NCBI GenBank assembly: GCA_937125225.1
Contig: CAKZLE010000014.1
Coordinates: forward strand, 1-64,000
Origin: an uncultured Spirochaetia bacterium
GTDB taxonomy: Bacteria; Spirochaetota; Spirochaetia; CAKZLE01
Length of the DNA stretch: 64,000 nt
Direction of reading: 5' to 3'
Shown: positions 33,544-43,661 of the stretch, piece after piece
How the letters are laid out: every line of letters begins with the position of its first letter
Position numbering within the stretch: position 1 is the first letter of the stretch
The notes under the pieces: generated by a model
Told to the model about the DNA's origin: nothing
What the model saw: the letters and a program-made list of their open reading frames with translations, nothing else
Databases searched by the model: none
Program-made: the position numbers and the translations under genes

Positions 33544-35328
33544 ATGGAAACGATGAGAAGAACCGTAACATGCGGACAATTAAGACAAGAAGATGGTGAT
33601 AAGAACGTGATCCTCAATGGTTGGGTACATAGAAACCGAGACCATGGTGGAATTCACTTTATCAACCTACGTGATCGATATGGGATCACACAGATAGTGA
33701 TAGATCAGGATGCCTCTGATGAACTCAAAGCAATAGCTGAACAAGTCAAATTCGAATACTGTATCGCAGTAGAGGGTACCGTACGTATCAGACCTGAATC
33801 GATGAGAAATTCAGATATGGATACAGGCGAGATAGAAGTAGTAGCAGCTAAGATAGAGATCCTATCGAACTGTCTCACACTTCCCTTCATGATCGATGAG
33901 GAATCAGATGCTAAAGAGGAACTTCGATTAGCATATAGATTCCTAGACCTCCGTTCTACAGGTATGCAGAAGAGAATCAAATTGAGACATGATTTCACCT
34001 TCGCAGTGAGAGAATTCCTCAGCGACAACGGATTCCTCGAGATCGAGACTCCTACACTGATTAAATCTACACCGGAGGGAGCACGTGACTTCCTAGTCCC
34101 TTCTAGGATCCAACCTGGTAAGTTCTATGCACTGCCACAATCACCTCAACTGTTCAAACAGATATTGATGGTCTCAGGATTTGATAAGTACTTCCAGATT
34201 GCACGTTGCTATAGAGATGAGGATGCCCGAGGGGATCGTCAGCTCGAATTCACTCAGATCGATATGGAGATGAGTTTCGTCAATAGAGATGACGTGTTTG
34301 CCGTAACAGAGGGTATGTTCGGACATGTCTTCTCAAAAGCTGTCGGAATCACTCTTCCTGAGAATTTCAGGAGGATATCCTACGATGATGCGATGAACAC
34401 CTATGGTAGCGACAAACCAGACCTCCGATTCGATATCCCTATGACATCTTTCGATGATTTCGCTGAAAAGAGCTCTTTCAATGCCTTTAAAGGGGTCCTA
34501 GAGAATGGTGGATGTGTCAAGGCGCTTGTAGCACCAGGGTGTGCAAAGTACTCACGAAAGCTCATAACAGAACTCGAGGATGCTGCCAAGATCTATAAAG
34601 CTAAAGGTCTTGCATGGATGAAGGTATCTGAGAATGGTTTCGAAGGTGGAGTCTCAAAGTTCTTCAACGATTCCTATCAGGAGATCGTTGATCATATGAA
34701 GGCCTCTGTGGGGGACTTGATCCTCATGGTCGCTGACTCTTGGCTCGTTACCTGTAACTCTCTTGGAGCAGTAAGAAGTAAACTCGGAAAGGATCTAGGA
34801 CTTCTTGATCCCAACCGATTCGAGTTCTGCTGGATCATCGACTTCCCACTCTTTGAATATGATGAAGAGGGAGAGAGATGGGCTGCAGCCCATCATATGT
34901 TCTCCATGCCTCAGGCTCAATACCTTGATACCATGGAAGAGAACCCAGGTGAGGTAAAGGGCGACCTCTACGACCTCGTACTCAATGGATACGAAGTAGC
35001 TTCCGGATCAATAAGGATCCATGACCCTGAGATCCAGAAAAGAATCTTTAAGATCGTTGGATTCTCGGAAGAAGAGGCAGAGGAACGATTCGGTTTCCTC
35101 CTCAATGCATTCCGTTATGGTGCCCCACCACATGGTGGTATTGCTCCAGGACTTGATAGAATGCTTATGATCATCAGTGGAGAGACCTCGATCAAAGAGG
35201 TCATCGCATTCCCAAAGAACTCAGCGGGAATCTCACCAATGGATGACTCTCCATCTCCAGTAGATGATGAGCAACTCAAGGACCTTCATCTTGCTCTTGA
35301 CCTGCCCCCTGTTAAAGAACAGGAATAG
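33544..35328 (+). CDS. aspS: Aspartate-tRNA ligase
   Basis: A 594-residue class IIb synthetase charging tRNA-Asp. N-terminal OB fold (VILNGWVHRNRDHGG), motif 2 with RCYRDEDARGDRQLEFTQ, the bacterial GAD insertion (about 280-420), and motif 3 with PPHGGIAPGLDR. Length and insertion fit the bacterial type. Whether it is discriminating or also charges tRNA-Asn depends on genes outside the window. The start is chosen from the promoter position, since no ATG here has a ribosome site. Confidence 0.95.
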   Translation: METMRRTVTCGQLRQEDGDKNVILNGWVHRNRDHGGIHFINLRDRYGITQIVIDQDASDELKAIAEQVKFEYCIAVEGTVRIRPESMRNSDMDTGEIEVVAAKIEILSNCLTLPFMIDEESDAKEELRLAYRFLDLRSTGMQKRIKLRHDFTFAVREFLSDNGFLEIETPTLIKSTPEGARDFLVPSRIQPGKFYALPQSPQLFKQILMVSGFDKYFQIARCYRDEDARGDRQLEFTQIDMEMSFVNRDDVFAVTEGMFGHVFSKAVGITLPENFRRISYDDAMNTYGSDKPDLRFDIPMTSFDDFAEKSSFNAFKGVLENGGCVKALVAPGCAKYSRKLITELEDAAKIYKAKGLAWMKVSENGFEGGVSKFFNDSYQEIVDHMKASVGDLILMVADSWLVTCNSLGAVRSKLGKDLGLLDPNRFEFCWIIDFPLFEYDEEGERWAAAHHMFSMPQAQYLDTMEENPGEVKGDLYDLVLNGYEVASGSIRIHDPEIQKRIFKIVGFSEEEAEERFGFLLNAFRYGAPPHGGIAPGLDRMLMIISGETSIKEVIAFPKNSAGISPMDDSPSPVDDEQLKDLHLALDLPPVKEQE

Positions 35329-35338
35329 ATACTGATAG

Positions 35339-35357
35339 CAGCCTCCGTTCGGAGGCT
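35339..35357 (+). terminator. Hairpin after aspS
   Basis: AGCCTCC (35340-35346), loop GTTC, GGAGGCT (35351-35357), followed by GTTCTCTATT. A compact hairpin with a poor U-run; probable terminator. Confidence 0.55.
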
Positions 35358-35458
35358 GTTCTCTATTAACAAATCTCAATCAACAGAACATCTCATTTTA
35401 ACCTTGACCCATTACATTGGATATACCAAAACAAAAGAATGGATAAGGAGATATCAAC

Positions 35459-36148
35459 ATGAAGAGATTCACCATAGTATTAGCATTATTGATCACAGGA
35501 ATGGCTCTATTCGCAAATGGAGCAAAAGAACAGGGAACAGGAGACAGAGAATATCGGGATACAGTTCAGGTATCTATCACAACCGAAGGCATCATCGAAG
35601 TCACAGAGGATGAGGTACTGCTAGAGACAGCAGAAGGGACCTACTCCCTCTCAGCAAGAGGTGGCAGGTTAGTCGATCTTGATTCTATAGATGGAAAACA
35701 GGTAGAGGTTACCGGAGCAGTCAAAGAGTGTGAAGACTGTGATGAACCTAGCGATGGCCATATATTCGTTTTCGAAGCTTCAGGAGATGACCTATCTTAT
35801 GAATTCGATGATCGGAACCCAAGAGATATGAGAGAAATGGACACCCGAAGAAATTCTGATTCAAGATCACAGAATAGCGAGAGACAGAGACCTTCTGGTA
35901 ATAGAGATCAAGATAGGAGAGATACAGATAGAGGCAATGGTCAAGACCGATCAAATCAGAGGGATTCTGATTCAAGATCACAGAATAGCCAGGGACAGAG
36001 ACCTTCTGGTAATAGAGATCAGGATATGAGAGAACATGGGAATTACCAGGAACTGACCGATCAGAGAGGGAATCAAGGAGAGTATATGGACAAGTACTCT
36101 TTCGAGAGAGCACAGGGAGAATCTCGTAGAGGGTCGAACCTCATCTAG
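35459..36148 (+). CDS. Exported low-complexity protein with duplicated Arg/Ser/Asp-rich segment
   Basis: A 229-residue protein with a signal peptide (MKRFTIVLALLITGMALFA, then NGAKEQG). Residues about 35-115 form a small beta-rich domain (VSITTEGIIEVTEDEVLLET... with CEDC). From about 118 on it is disordered, hydrophilic and very rich in R, D, S, Q and N, with a 22-residue unit (SDSRSQNSERQRPSGNRDQD and its near-copy) repeated 37 residues apart. I do not recognise the family. Likely periplasmic or surface-bound. It has its own terminator at 36180. Confidence 0.65.
   Translation: MKRFTIVLALLITGMALFANGAKEQGTGDREYRDTVQVSITTEGIIEVTEDEVLLETAEGTYSLSARGGRLVDLDSIDGKQVEVTGAVKECEDCDEPSDGHIFVFEASGDDLSYEFDDRNPRDMREMDTRRNSDSRSQNSERQRPSGNRDQDRRDTDRGNGQDRSNQRDSDSRSQNSQGQRPSGNRDQDMREHGNYQELTDQRGNQGEYMDKYSFERAQGESRRGSNLI
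35853..36031 (+). repeat. In-gene direct repeat, about 68 bp, period 111 bp
   Basis: The segment at 35853-35920 recurs at 35964-36031 with few changes, in frame (37 codons apart). It encodes the repeated SDSRSQNS..RPSGNRDQD unit of the exported protein. High DNA identity suggests a recent duplication. Confidence 0.8.
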
Positions 36149-36179
36149 ATGATCAAAGAGTTTCCCTATAGATAACAGA

Positions 36180-36210
36180 AGTGTTGGATTGGTAGTCCAA
36201 CACTTTTTTT
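36180..36210 (+). terminator. Terminator of the exported repeat protein gene
   Basis: AGTGTTGGA (36180-36188) / TCCAACACT (36196-36204), then a run of T to 36210. Confidence 0.85.
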
Positions 36211-36216
36211 ACGTGT

Positions 36217-38193
36217 TTAATCCTGGACAGGAAGAAAGCAGAAGGCCTCATCATCAGAGGAGCGAATACATCGCTTCAGATCCTCATCACTGAATCCGAC
36301 GAACTCCTCTAAGGTAGTCGTGAAGTCAGTGTCGATCTCATACCCATGTTGGATATAGGTAACCTGATAGAAGGCAAGCCGCTTCTCCTTATGGATAGAC
36401 TTCTCTATCAGCCTCTGAGCTCCCTTTCGTAATAGTCGCAGTCTATCCATCAACTCATCCTCTGATTTCACACTCCAGACACCAAGAAGGATCGGTTGAC
36501 TATGATCATTAAGATCCCCTACCATCTCACCTCTCAGAAGCGTATCTCTTGGTCGGTCCAAGTATGGGACGAAATCCAGATGCTCTGCGAGTTTTCTATC
36601 GGTTGCATAGAAGCTGCCACTTTCGGGGTCCATAGTGAAGATCATCACATGATTGAGGGCCTGTCCATAGGATCTGAATAGAGGCCCCCTATATTCAGAT
36701 ACATCAATCACCTCAAGTAGGTGTGTATTCTGTTTCCTGATCATCTTCACAATACCATAGAGCCATTTACGGATCTCAGGACGATCTATCCGGTAGGAAT
36801 AGATCTGTTTCTTGACCTCTTTCTGAGATATGAAGCCTTCAAGATAGGATAACATCACTCGATAGATATCTCTGATATTATGTTCTTTCCCGTACTGGTT
36901 TATGATGTCATACAGAAAGATTTCCATCTTACGAAGTTGCCAGATATAGGAGATGATCTCAAGCCGTGCTGTTTCTTTATCGATCTTCTGCATCACGATA
37001 AGGTCCTGAAACTCATGATACCTACGTTCTAGTTGGGCAAACCATTTCTCAACACCCTGTTTTGGCCTCTTTAGGATCAAAGTCCACTGAGACCCTATTC
37101 CTTGCTGACTCTCCACTACGATATTCTCTGGACCGAAGGTCTCATAGACCTGAACAGTCCCCAAGCCTTCACCTACTGCCCTATCCTTAGAGGACTTACC
37201 GACAAACAGAGGGTACCCTCTCTCATCTAGAACCAATAGAGGTTCAGGGATCCCTACTCCATTATCTGAGATTGTGAGGATCGCTTGCTCGATATCATCT
37301 GAGAGATCGATCTTAAGTACACCGGGAACACCCCGCTCATCTATAGCATCCAAAGCATTAGCTACGATATTCACCAATGCTCTACTATGGCTGATATAGT
37401 AGCCCATCACCATAGGATTCTCACTGTCCAGTGTCAGTTTGATCGTACAGGGGATATGAGAACCGTTTATGAAGGGAATGATCCTCTCTAGGAGCAACTC
37501 CTGGATATTTATCTCATGAGTGATACTCACCGAATCCCTGAACTCATTGAGCATGTTAATCAAGGTCGTAGTCTCTCTGTTGATATCTTCGATGATCCTT
37601 CCGGCATTGGCAAGATCGAGCATATCGACAAGATGAGACAGGAGTCTGATCGTCTTTCGAGAATCATGACGAGTCTTTCCTATATCCTCTTTTCTTATCG
37701 TCCTCGATGGACTCCAATCAACATGATAGATCTGTTCACGAAGAGACTTCGCTGTAGCCGAAAGGTGGTAATACCGTCTATTCCGGTAGACTACAGGTTC
37801 TAGGACATTAAAGCCCTTGTTCTGGAAGTATTCGATGGTGTCGGTCTGCTTCTCCCACAGATAGAGAAAGATATTCGCATCAGAACAGACCTTCTCAGAG
37901 AGGTGGTTGATAAAGGCGTTTCCTATTCCCCGACCTCGACCGAAAGGACTCGTAACGATCTTATAGATATGAAAGTTCATCTTCTGCTCATCAGAGTAGA
38001 CCTGCATATAACCAAGGATCTCCCCCTCATCCATCCAGACATAACTATGCTGATAATCCTTTGCGATCTCTATATCTCGAATATAGGGAGAGGGGATGAT
38101 GAAGGTATCGATATTGAGAAGTGGATTTCTCAGGATACTCTCTTCGAGTCCTGAGTCCATGATATGGATATTGTTCAGTTTGATTTCACTCAT
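36217..38193 (-). CDS. GNAT acetyltransferase-histidine kinase fusion protein
   Basis: A 658-residue soluble protein (no membrane helix). Residues about 1-150 form a GNAT domain with the acetyl-CoA loop FGRGRGIGNAF. Residues about 165-375 form a histidine-kinase core: candidate phospho-acceptor H176 in RHDSRK, N-box NIVANALDAIDE (275-286), G1 DNGVGI (310-315) and G2 GEGLG (341-345). The last 280 residues are of no family I recognise, mostly helical (about 380-520) then mixed. The frame is open to 38277, but the ATG at 38193 gives the GNAT start. Convergent with the repeat protein and divergent from alpha-mannosidase. Role and partner response regulator unknown; none is nearby. Confidence 0.72.
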   Translation of the reverse strand: MSEIKLNNIHIMDSGLEESILRNPLLNIDTFIIPSPYIRDIEIAKDYQHSYVWMDEGEILGYMQVYSDEQKMNFHIYKIVTSPFGRGRGIGNAFINHLSEKVCSDANIFLYLWEKQTDTIEYFQNKGFNVLEPVVYRNRRYYHLSATAKSLREQIYHVDWSPSRTIRKEDIGKTRHDSRKTIRLLSHLVDMLDLANAGRIIEDINRETTTLINMLNEFRDSVSITHEINIQELLLERIIPFINGSHIPCTIKLTLDSENPMVMGYYISHSRALVNIVANALDAIDERGVPGVLKIDLSDDIEQAILTISDNGVGIPEPLLVLDERGYPLFVGKSSKDRAVGEGLGTVQVYETFGPENIVVESQQGIGSQWTLILKRPKQGVEKWFAQLERRYHEFQDLIVMQKIDKETARLEIISYIWQLRKMEIFLYDIINQYGKEHNIRDIYRVMLSYLEGFISQKEVKKQIYSYRIDRPEIRKWLYGIVKMIRKQNTHLLEVIDVSEYRGPLFRSYGQALNHVMIFTMDPESGSFYATDRKLAEHLDFVPYLDRPRDTLLRGEMVGDLNDHSQPILLGVWSVKSEDELMDRLRLLRKGAQRLIEKSIHKEKRLAFYQVTYIQHGYEIDTDFTTTLEEFVGFSDEDLKRCIRSSDDEAFCFLPVQD

Positions 38194-38324
38194 CTCTCTA
38201 TTATTACGGGATTGATATCTAGTAGCAAGTAGTGATCCTGCCTTCAGATCATAGATGTCACCTGATCTCCCGAACACTTACCAGAAAATATACACTACAT
38301 ATAATGTGAAGCCAATCTATTTAA

Positions 38325-38353
38325 TTGCAAATACACTAAATAGGGTCTACAAT
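38325..38353 (+). promoter_or_regulatory. Promoter of the alpha-mannosidase gene
   Basis: TTGCAA (38325-38330), 17-nt spacer, TACAAT (38348-38353); leader of about 40 nt to the start codon. Confidence 0.5.
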
Positions 38354-38402
38354 AGAAGTATACAGCCAGTATATGTTAATATGTGATCTCAGGAGGTCTT
38401 CT

Positions 38403-41400
38403 TTGGGCTCCTCTGAAAAAAGGACCTTATACCTCATACCGTATGTCCATTTAGATACGCAATGGCGTTGGACAACCGCTACAACTATCTCTAAATATCT
38501 TCCGGATACTATCGAAAAGAACCTCTCTCTCATTGAAGAGTTCCCGCAATACTCCATCAACTTCACTGGTGCATACCGGTATGCACTCCTTGAGGAGTAC
38601 TATCCAGATCTATTCCAAAAGGTAAAGAAGGCAGTCGAAGCACATAACTGGCACCCCTCTGGTTCGATGTGGGAAGAGACCGACGTCCTGATACCTTCAG
38701 CAGAATCTATCATCAGGAACCTACTCTATGGAAAAAACTATTTCCAGAGTCATTTTGGAAGATCCACACAAGATGTCATGCTCCCAGACTCCTTCGGGTT
38801 TCTAGAAGACTTCCCCACCTTATTGACTCACTGCAGGATCATAGGATTCTCAACTCAGAAGATGACTTGGGATCCGGTGAAACCAATACCCTTCGATATA
38901 GGAATCTGGAATGGTTCGGATGGGTCCTCTCTGCCAACAGTCCTGAGGCCGGGAAGGTATGAGTCAAAACTCCGTATCCCACCCCACCTCAACCCAAAAT
39001 GGCTGAGGCGAATGAAAAGGCATAAGAGGAACCTCTCTATATCAAAGGCAGTCCGGTACTATGGAGATGGAGATATCGGGGGAGCCCCATCAAGACTCTC
39101 TATCAAGAATGCTTTATGCTCTGCTAGAGGTACAGGAGCCAAGACTGTCACTTTACATGGCGAGTCCGATCTCTTCTTCAAACAACTCGAAGAACAAGAA
39201 CGTTCGAACCTGCCCCGTTATGCAGGAGAACTCCTGCTGACAAAGCACTCTACCGGGACTCTCAGCTCACAACATATGATAAAAAGATGGAATAAGCGGT
39301 GTGAACAGCTCGCTTTTCTTGCTGATACCTCATCTGTGATAGCATCCGAGGAAGTTCACGTCCCCTACCCCAAGGAGCTGCTCGAGAAGGGGTGGAAACA
39401 ACTCATCGCGAACCAGATGCATGACACTCTTCCGGGGACCTGTACACCAGAGGCCTATAAGGATACCTATAATTCGTTGATCCTCATTGCCAATACCTTT
39501 AATGGGATCATTGATGATGCGGTCATGGCCATCGCAAGACAACTCCCGCTACGAAAGTATGAGCAAGCGATCGGGATCGTGAATCCCAACTCCTACAGAA
39601 GAGAAGAACTCCTTGAGGTTGAACTTCCTCTCAGAGAGGATGAACTGTTGACTATCTATGATAAGGATGGTCATACCGTTCCCTTTCAAGAGATCTCATC
39701 ATTCGAATCTCTTGTGCAGATAGCATTGAAGGTGATTGTACCCCCAGTCGGCTGGACCTCCTATAGGTTTACCACAGAACAGAGAAAGGAGCAGTTCCTC
39801 CTTCCGGTCACTATGTATGAGGATACCGTTTATCTATTGGAGAATGACTGTCTTATGGTAGAGGTCAATGAGAGTGGGAATATCTCCTCGATCATCGATA
39901 AGCGAAATAATAAGGAGATGTTGCAGGCGCCTATCGAGTTTGTCTGCCTAGCTGAAAGACCTTCAGCCTTCCCGTCCTGGAATATGGACTGGAAGGATCG
40001 GAAGAAGGGGGTCGAAACCCCGCTCCCCCCTGCCCACAAGATATACTTCAGCAAGCGGGGGACTTTCATCACCACTCTGACCATAGAGAGGACCCTTGGA
40101 GAATCCCGTTTTGTCCATATGCTATCGGTACATCATACAGGCTGCCAAGACATGATCTATTGTCAGGATAGGATCTTCTGGCAGGGAAGCGCCTGTTCTC
40201 TGAAACTCTCGATTCCCCTCTCCTTCTCAAATGAGAGTGCCACCTATGCTCTAGATACGGTCCAAGTCCCTCGCTCGGAGAACTCTTCCCATATGTATGA
40301 GTATCCCTCAAAAGGGTGGATCGATCAGGAATCTGAGAATGGAGCCTATGGCTTCTCGTTCATTCATGCAGATATCTATGGTTCTGACAGACCAAATGAT
40401 CATACGCTACGTCCAACGTTGCTCTATACACCTGGCAGAAATATAAGAAACTTCGCGTTCTTAGACCAGATGACTCAGGATTGGGGACGCCATACGTTAA
40501 GCTATGGACTTCATCCTCATATCGGCTCATGGAAATCAGAACATATCGAATCCTACTGTTCCCAGATAGCCAATCCCTTACGCCCCTATCTGATCACTCG
40601 AGAAAGACGAGCTCTCAGAAACCATCTGAACCATCCAAGCAGCTCTTCATTCATCACCTTCTCTACCAACAAGATAGATCTGATCACCTGCAAAAGATCT
40701 GAAGAGGATCAATCCTTCATCATCCTACGAGTCAGAGAGATGATCGGAGGTGATATCCCCTCTGCTCTCATCACCTTCAATACTCAGATCGATGAGGCCT
40801 ATGAGGTCGATGGGATGGAGACCCCTATACGTTCAGTCACTATCTTAGGAAAGGCAATCTCCTTCTCCATTGAGAGAAACAGTATCAAGTCCTTCGCCGT
40901 TCGCCTGCAGAATCAGGATGTAGCGATATCGATCGATTCTGCAAGACACGCTCCAATACAGATCGAGACTCAGAATCCAGAGCAACTGCTCAGTGAGGAC
41001 TTCTGTGATGAGAATATTGATTTCTCCTCTCCCTCGTTACGTTATACCCATATCCCTCTTCCCTATAATATCTCGACCTGTACCTTTGACCAACAGAGGA
41101 CTCCTTCAGGGGATATCACCTTTCCGTTAGAACTTTTACCTGGATCCTTGAAGATTTCAGATATCCATTTCCCCCTTCATCTCAAGGATGAGTGTCAGGC
41201 CCTAGCCTGTGGAGGAGAACAGATTGAGATCCCACAGAACCAGGGGGACAACACTCCGGGGACCCTCCATCTGATTATCACATCGACAGATGGTAGAGAC
41301 TGCAATCTTTCAATGAGTCATCTCAATGGTGACATATCGACAGAACGATTTCATGTCCCCCCGTTCACCGGTTATATCGGACAATATGATACGAGGATCT

Positions 41401-41699
41401 GGAAACACCCAGCTAGATCTCCTCGAGATTACCTCTGGTGGAACAGATTCATGAGATTGGATCAGGGGTATGTGTATAAGCAGAGAGTAGCATGGTATAC
41501 GACCCATATGCATGCTGGAGGGACTAACCTCCCTCACCAGTTCGGATATCTGTATTATGTGAGTATCCCTCTCAAGGAAGATACAAGATTCATTGTCCTA
41601 CCAGAGGATATCCGTATCCATATCTATGCTGCTGCAGTCTCTTCATTTCTCGTCAATGCAGCCACCTGCAGGGTAGAGTCGGATCCTTTCGATCTCTAG
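38403..41699 (+). CDS. Glycoside hydrolase family 38 alpha-mannosidase
   Basis: A 1098-residue GH38 enzyme removing alpha-mannose from glycans. The zinc site begins with PYVHLDTQWRW (His and Asp), the nucleophile Asp is in LPDSFGF, and NQMHDTLPGTC supplies a later zinc His. The C-terminal 600 residues are the beta-rich GH38C region. The start is TTG: AGGAGG at 38391-38396 lies 6 nt before it, whereas the in-frame ATG at 38373 lies upstream of that site. No signal peptide, so cytosolic use of imported oligosaccharides is likely. Confidence 0.92.
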   Translation: MGSSEKRTLYLIPYVHLDTQWRWTTATTISKYLPDTIEKNLSLIEEFPQYSINFTGAYRYALLEEYYPDLFQKVKKAVEAHNWHPSGSMWEETDVLIPSAESIIRNLLYGKNYFQSHFGRSTQDVMLPDSFGFLEDFPTLLTHCRIIGFSTQKMTWDPVKPIPFDIGIWNGSDGSSLPTVLRPGRYESKLRIPPHLNPKWLRRMKRHKRNLSISKAVRYYGDGDIGGAPSRLSIKNALCSARGTGAKTVTLHGESDLFFKQLEEQERSNLPRYAGELLLTKHSTGTLSSQHMIKRWNKRCEQLAFLADTSSVIASEEVHVPYPKELLEKGWKQLIANQMHDTLPGTCTPEAYKDTYNSLILIANTFNGIIDDAVMAIARQLPLRKYEQAIGIVNPNSYRREELLEVELPLREDELLTIYDKDGHTVPFQEISSFESLVQIALKVIVPPVGWTSYRFTTEQRKEQFLLPVTMYEDTVYLLENDCLMVEVNESGNISSIIDKRNNKEMLQAPIEFVCLAERPSAFPSWNMDWKDRKKGVETPLPPAHKIYFSKRGTFITTLTIERTLGESRFVHMLSVHHTGCQDMIYCQDRIFWQGSACSLKLSIPLSFSNESATYALDTVQVPRSENSSHMYEYPSKGWIDQESENGAYGFSFIHADIYGSDRPNDHTLRPTLLYTPGRNIRNFAFLDQMTQDWGRHTLSYGLHPHIGSWKSEHIESYCSQIANPLRPYLITRERRALRNHLNHPSSSSFITFSTNKIDLITCKRSEEDQSFIILRVREMIGGDIPSALITFNTQIDEAYEVDGMETPIRSVTILGKAISFSIERNSIKSFAVRLQNQDVAISIDSARHAPIQIETQNPEQLLSEDFCDENIDFSSPSLRYTHIPLPYNISTCTFDQQRTPSGDITFPLELLPGSLKISDIHFPLHLKDECQALACGGEQIEIPQNQGDNTPGTLHLIITSTDGRDCNLSMSHLNGDISTERFHVPPFTGYIGQYDTRIWKHPARSPRDYLWWNRFMRLDQGYVYKQRVAWYTTHMHAGGTNLPHQFGYLYYVSIPLKEDTRFIVLPEDIRIHIYAAAVSSFLVNAATCRVESDPFDL

Positions 41700-41728
41700 T
41701 TGACCCGTTGTTTTTATCAATATATTCT
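41700..41728 (+). promoter_or_regulatory. Promoter of proS
   Basis: TTGACC (41700-41705), 17-nt spacer, TATTCT (41723-41728). Leader of about 47 nt with a CAGGAG ribosome site. Confidence 0.5.
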
Positions 41729-41781
41729 GTTATCCTGACGCAATATAAACCACGATAATTACCATACAGGAGTATAACTAT

Positions 41782-43530
41782 ATGAAAATGTCTCAACTAT
41801 TCTCCAAAACCCTCCGTGAGGCTCCAGCTGGAGCTGAGAGCAAGGGGTATGAATTCCTTCTTAGAGCAGGTTTCATCAGACAGCTAGGTGCAGGAATCTT
41901 CTCTTCCTTACCTCTAGGGCTGAGGACAGTCAGAAAGATCGAGAATATCATCCGAGCTGAGATCGATGCTATCGGTGGACAGGAAATACAGATGCCTCTC
42001 GTCAATCCTGCAGACATCTGGAAAGAGACAGGAAGATTCTACTCCATCGATAAGGAGTTGAGCCGATTCGAAGACAGGACCGGTCGTGACATGGTCCTGG
42101 CCATGACTCATGAAGAGGCCGCTACCGATATAGCTCGCGGAGAGATCGACTCCTACAAGAAACTTCCTTCATTGATCTACCAGATCCAGACTAAGTGGAG
42201 AGACGACCCAAGACCAAGAGCAGGTCTTATCAGAGTCAGAGAGTTCACTATGAAAGATAGTTACAGTTTCGATAAGGACTGGGAAGGTCTTGAGAAACAA
42301 TATAAGGCTCACTATGAGGCATATTTCAAGATCTTTGGAAAGTGTGGACTACCAGTGATCGCAGTTGGATCCGATTCAGGAATGATGGGAGGAAAGGTCG
42401 CTCATGAATATATGTATCTCTCGCCAATCGGTGAGGATTCAATCGTCATCTGTCCAGATTGCGGTTTGACTGCGAACAGACAGGTCGCGACCTTCAAGAA
42501 AGAGATCTTTTCAGAAGATCCTTTAGAGATGGAGGAGGTCCATACTCCAGGAACCAAGACAATTGATGATCTTGCGACCTTCCTCGATATCCCAAAGAGT
42601 AAGACTGCTAAGGGGGTCTTCATGATGGGTAGTTATACCAATGATGAGGGCGAAGAGTACGAAGAACTCATCTGTGCGGTCATCCGTGGTGACCTGGATG
42701 TTGAAGAGGCAAAACTTCAGAATGCAGCGAAAGCGAACGGACTCAGACCTGCACATGAAGATGAGATCCGTGCACAAGGTATCGTACCTGGATTTGGTTC
42801 ACCGATTGGAACAGCAGTGAAGAACATCATCGTCGATGACAGTGTCTCATCCTCAAACAATCTGGTAGCAGGAGCTAATAAGGAAGAATATCACTTCATC
42901 AATACCAATTTCGAACGAGATTTCAACGGAACAGTTGCCGATATCGCAAGTGCAGCAGAAGGCTATATCTGTCCTGACTGTGGTACCCCACTGACTATGA
43001 GTAAAGGGGTCGAGGTAGGAAACATCTTCCAGCTCGGTACACGTTATTCTGAAGCTATGGGATGCTCTTTCCAGACAGAACAGGGAAAAAGAGCTCCTGT
43101 GATCATGGGCTCCTATGGTATTGGAGTCGGAAGACTTCTTGCCTGTCTTGCAGAGGAGACCAGTACAGAAACAGGTCTGCAACTGCCAATCACCGTTGCA
43201 CCTTATCAGGTACATCTCGTTGGTCTCGTGAAGAACTCCACAGTTCCTGAAGAGATCTATGAAGAGTTACAAAGACGGGGTGTCGAAGTACTCTTCGATG
43301 ATAGAAAAGCATCTCCTGGAGTGAAGTTCAATGATGCGGACCTCATCGGGATACCTAATAGGATCACCATTGGAAACAGGGGTCTTAAAGAAAATAGTGT
43401 TGAGTTACGTGTACTTGGAGAAGAGGAGAGCAGTATGGTCCCAATTACTGAGATAGCTGATAGAATTCAGCAAATCATTTCTTCTCAAATATCTGCAATC
43501 TATGATACTATGGTGGTTAAGAGCCTATAA
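41782..43530 (+). CDS. proS: Proline-tRNA ligase (bacterial type with editing domain)
   Basis: A 582-residue class IIa synthetase charging tRNA-Pro. N-terminal FLLRAGFIRQLGAGIFSSLPLG, motif 2 TKWRDDPRPRAGLIRVREFTMKD (seen as RDDPRPRAGLIR), the YbaK-like editing insertion (about 230-390) that clears Ala-tRNA-Pro, and motif 3 GSYGIGVGRL. The anticodon-binding domain closes the protein. Good ribosome site, own promoter and terminator: monocistronic. Confidence 0.95.
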   Translation: MKMSQLFSKTLREAPAGAESKGYEFLLRAGFIRQLGAGIFSSLPLGLRTVRKIENIIRAEIDAIGGQEIQMPLVNPADIWKETGRFYSIDKELSRFEDRTGRDMVLAMTHEEAATDIARGEIDSYKKLPSLIYQIQTKWRDDPRPRAGLIRVREFTMKDSYSFDKDWEGLEKQYKAHYEAYFKIFGKCGLPVIAVGSDSGMMGGKVAHEYMYLSPIGEDSIVICPDCGLTANRQVATFKKEIFSEDPLEMEEVHTPGTKTIDDLATFLDIPKSKTAKGVFMMGSYTNDEGEEYEELICAVIRGDLDVEEAKLQNAAKANGLRPAHEDEIRAQGIVPGFGSPIGTAVKNIIVDDSVSSSNNLVAGANKEEYHFINTNFERDFNGTVADIASAAEGYICPDCGTPLTMSKGVEVGNIFQLGTRYSEAMGCSFQTEQGKRAPVIMGSYGIGVGRLLACLAEETSTETGLQLPITVAPYQVHLVGLVKNSTVPEEIYEELQRRGVEVLFDDRKASPGVKFNDADLIGIPNRITIGNRGLKENSVELRVLGEEESSMVPITEIADRIQQIISSQISAIYDTMVVKSL

Positions 43531-43559
43531 TTTTCTGCTTCTTAGGCTATACGCTATTT

Positions 43560-43594
43560 GGCTATCCCACTCGTCCCGGGATAGCCTTTTTTTT
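43560..43594 (+). terminator. Terminator of proS
   Basis: GGCTATCCC (43560-43568) / GGGATAGCC (43578-43586), followed by eight T. Confidence 0.9.
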
Positions 43595-43661
43595 GCCAAA
43601 ATCAAAATTTCTCAGTATATTCAATCTATCTTATAGAAGAATGATTGGAGTGATTTTACTC

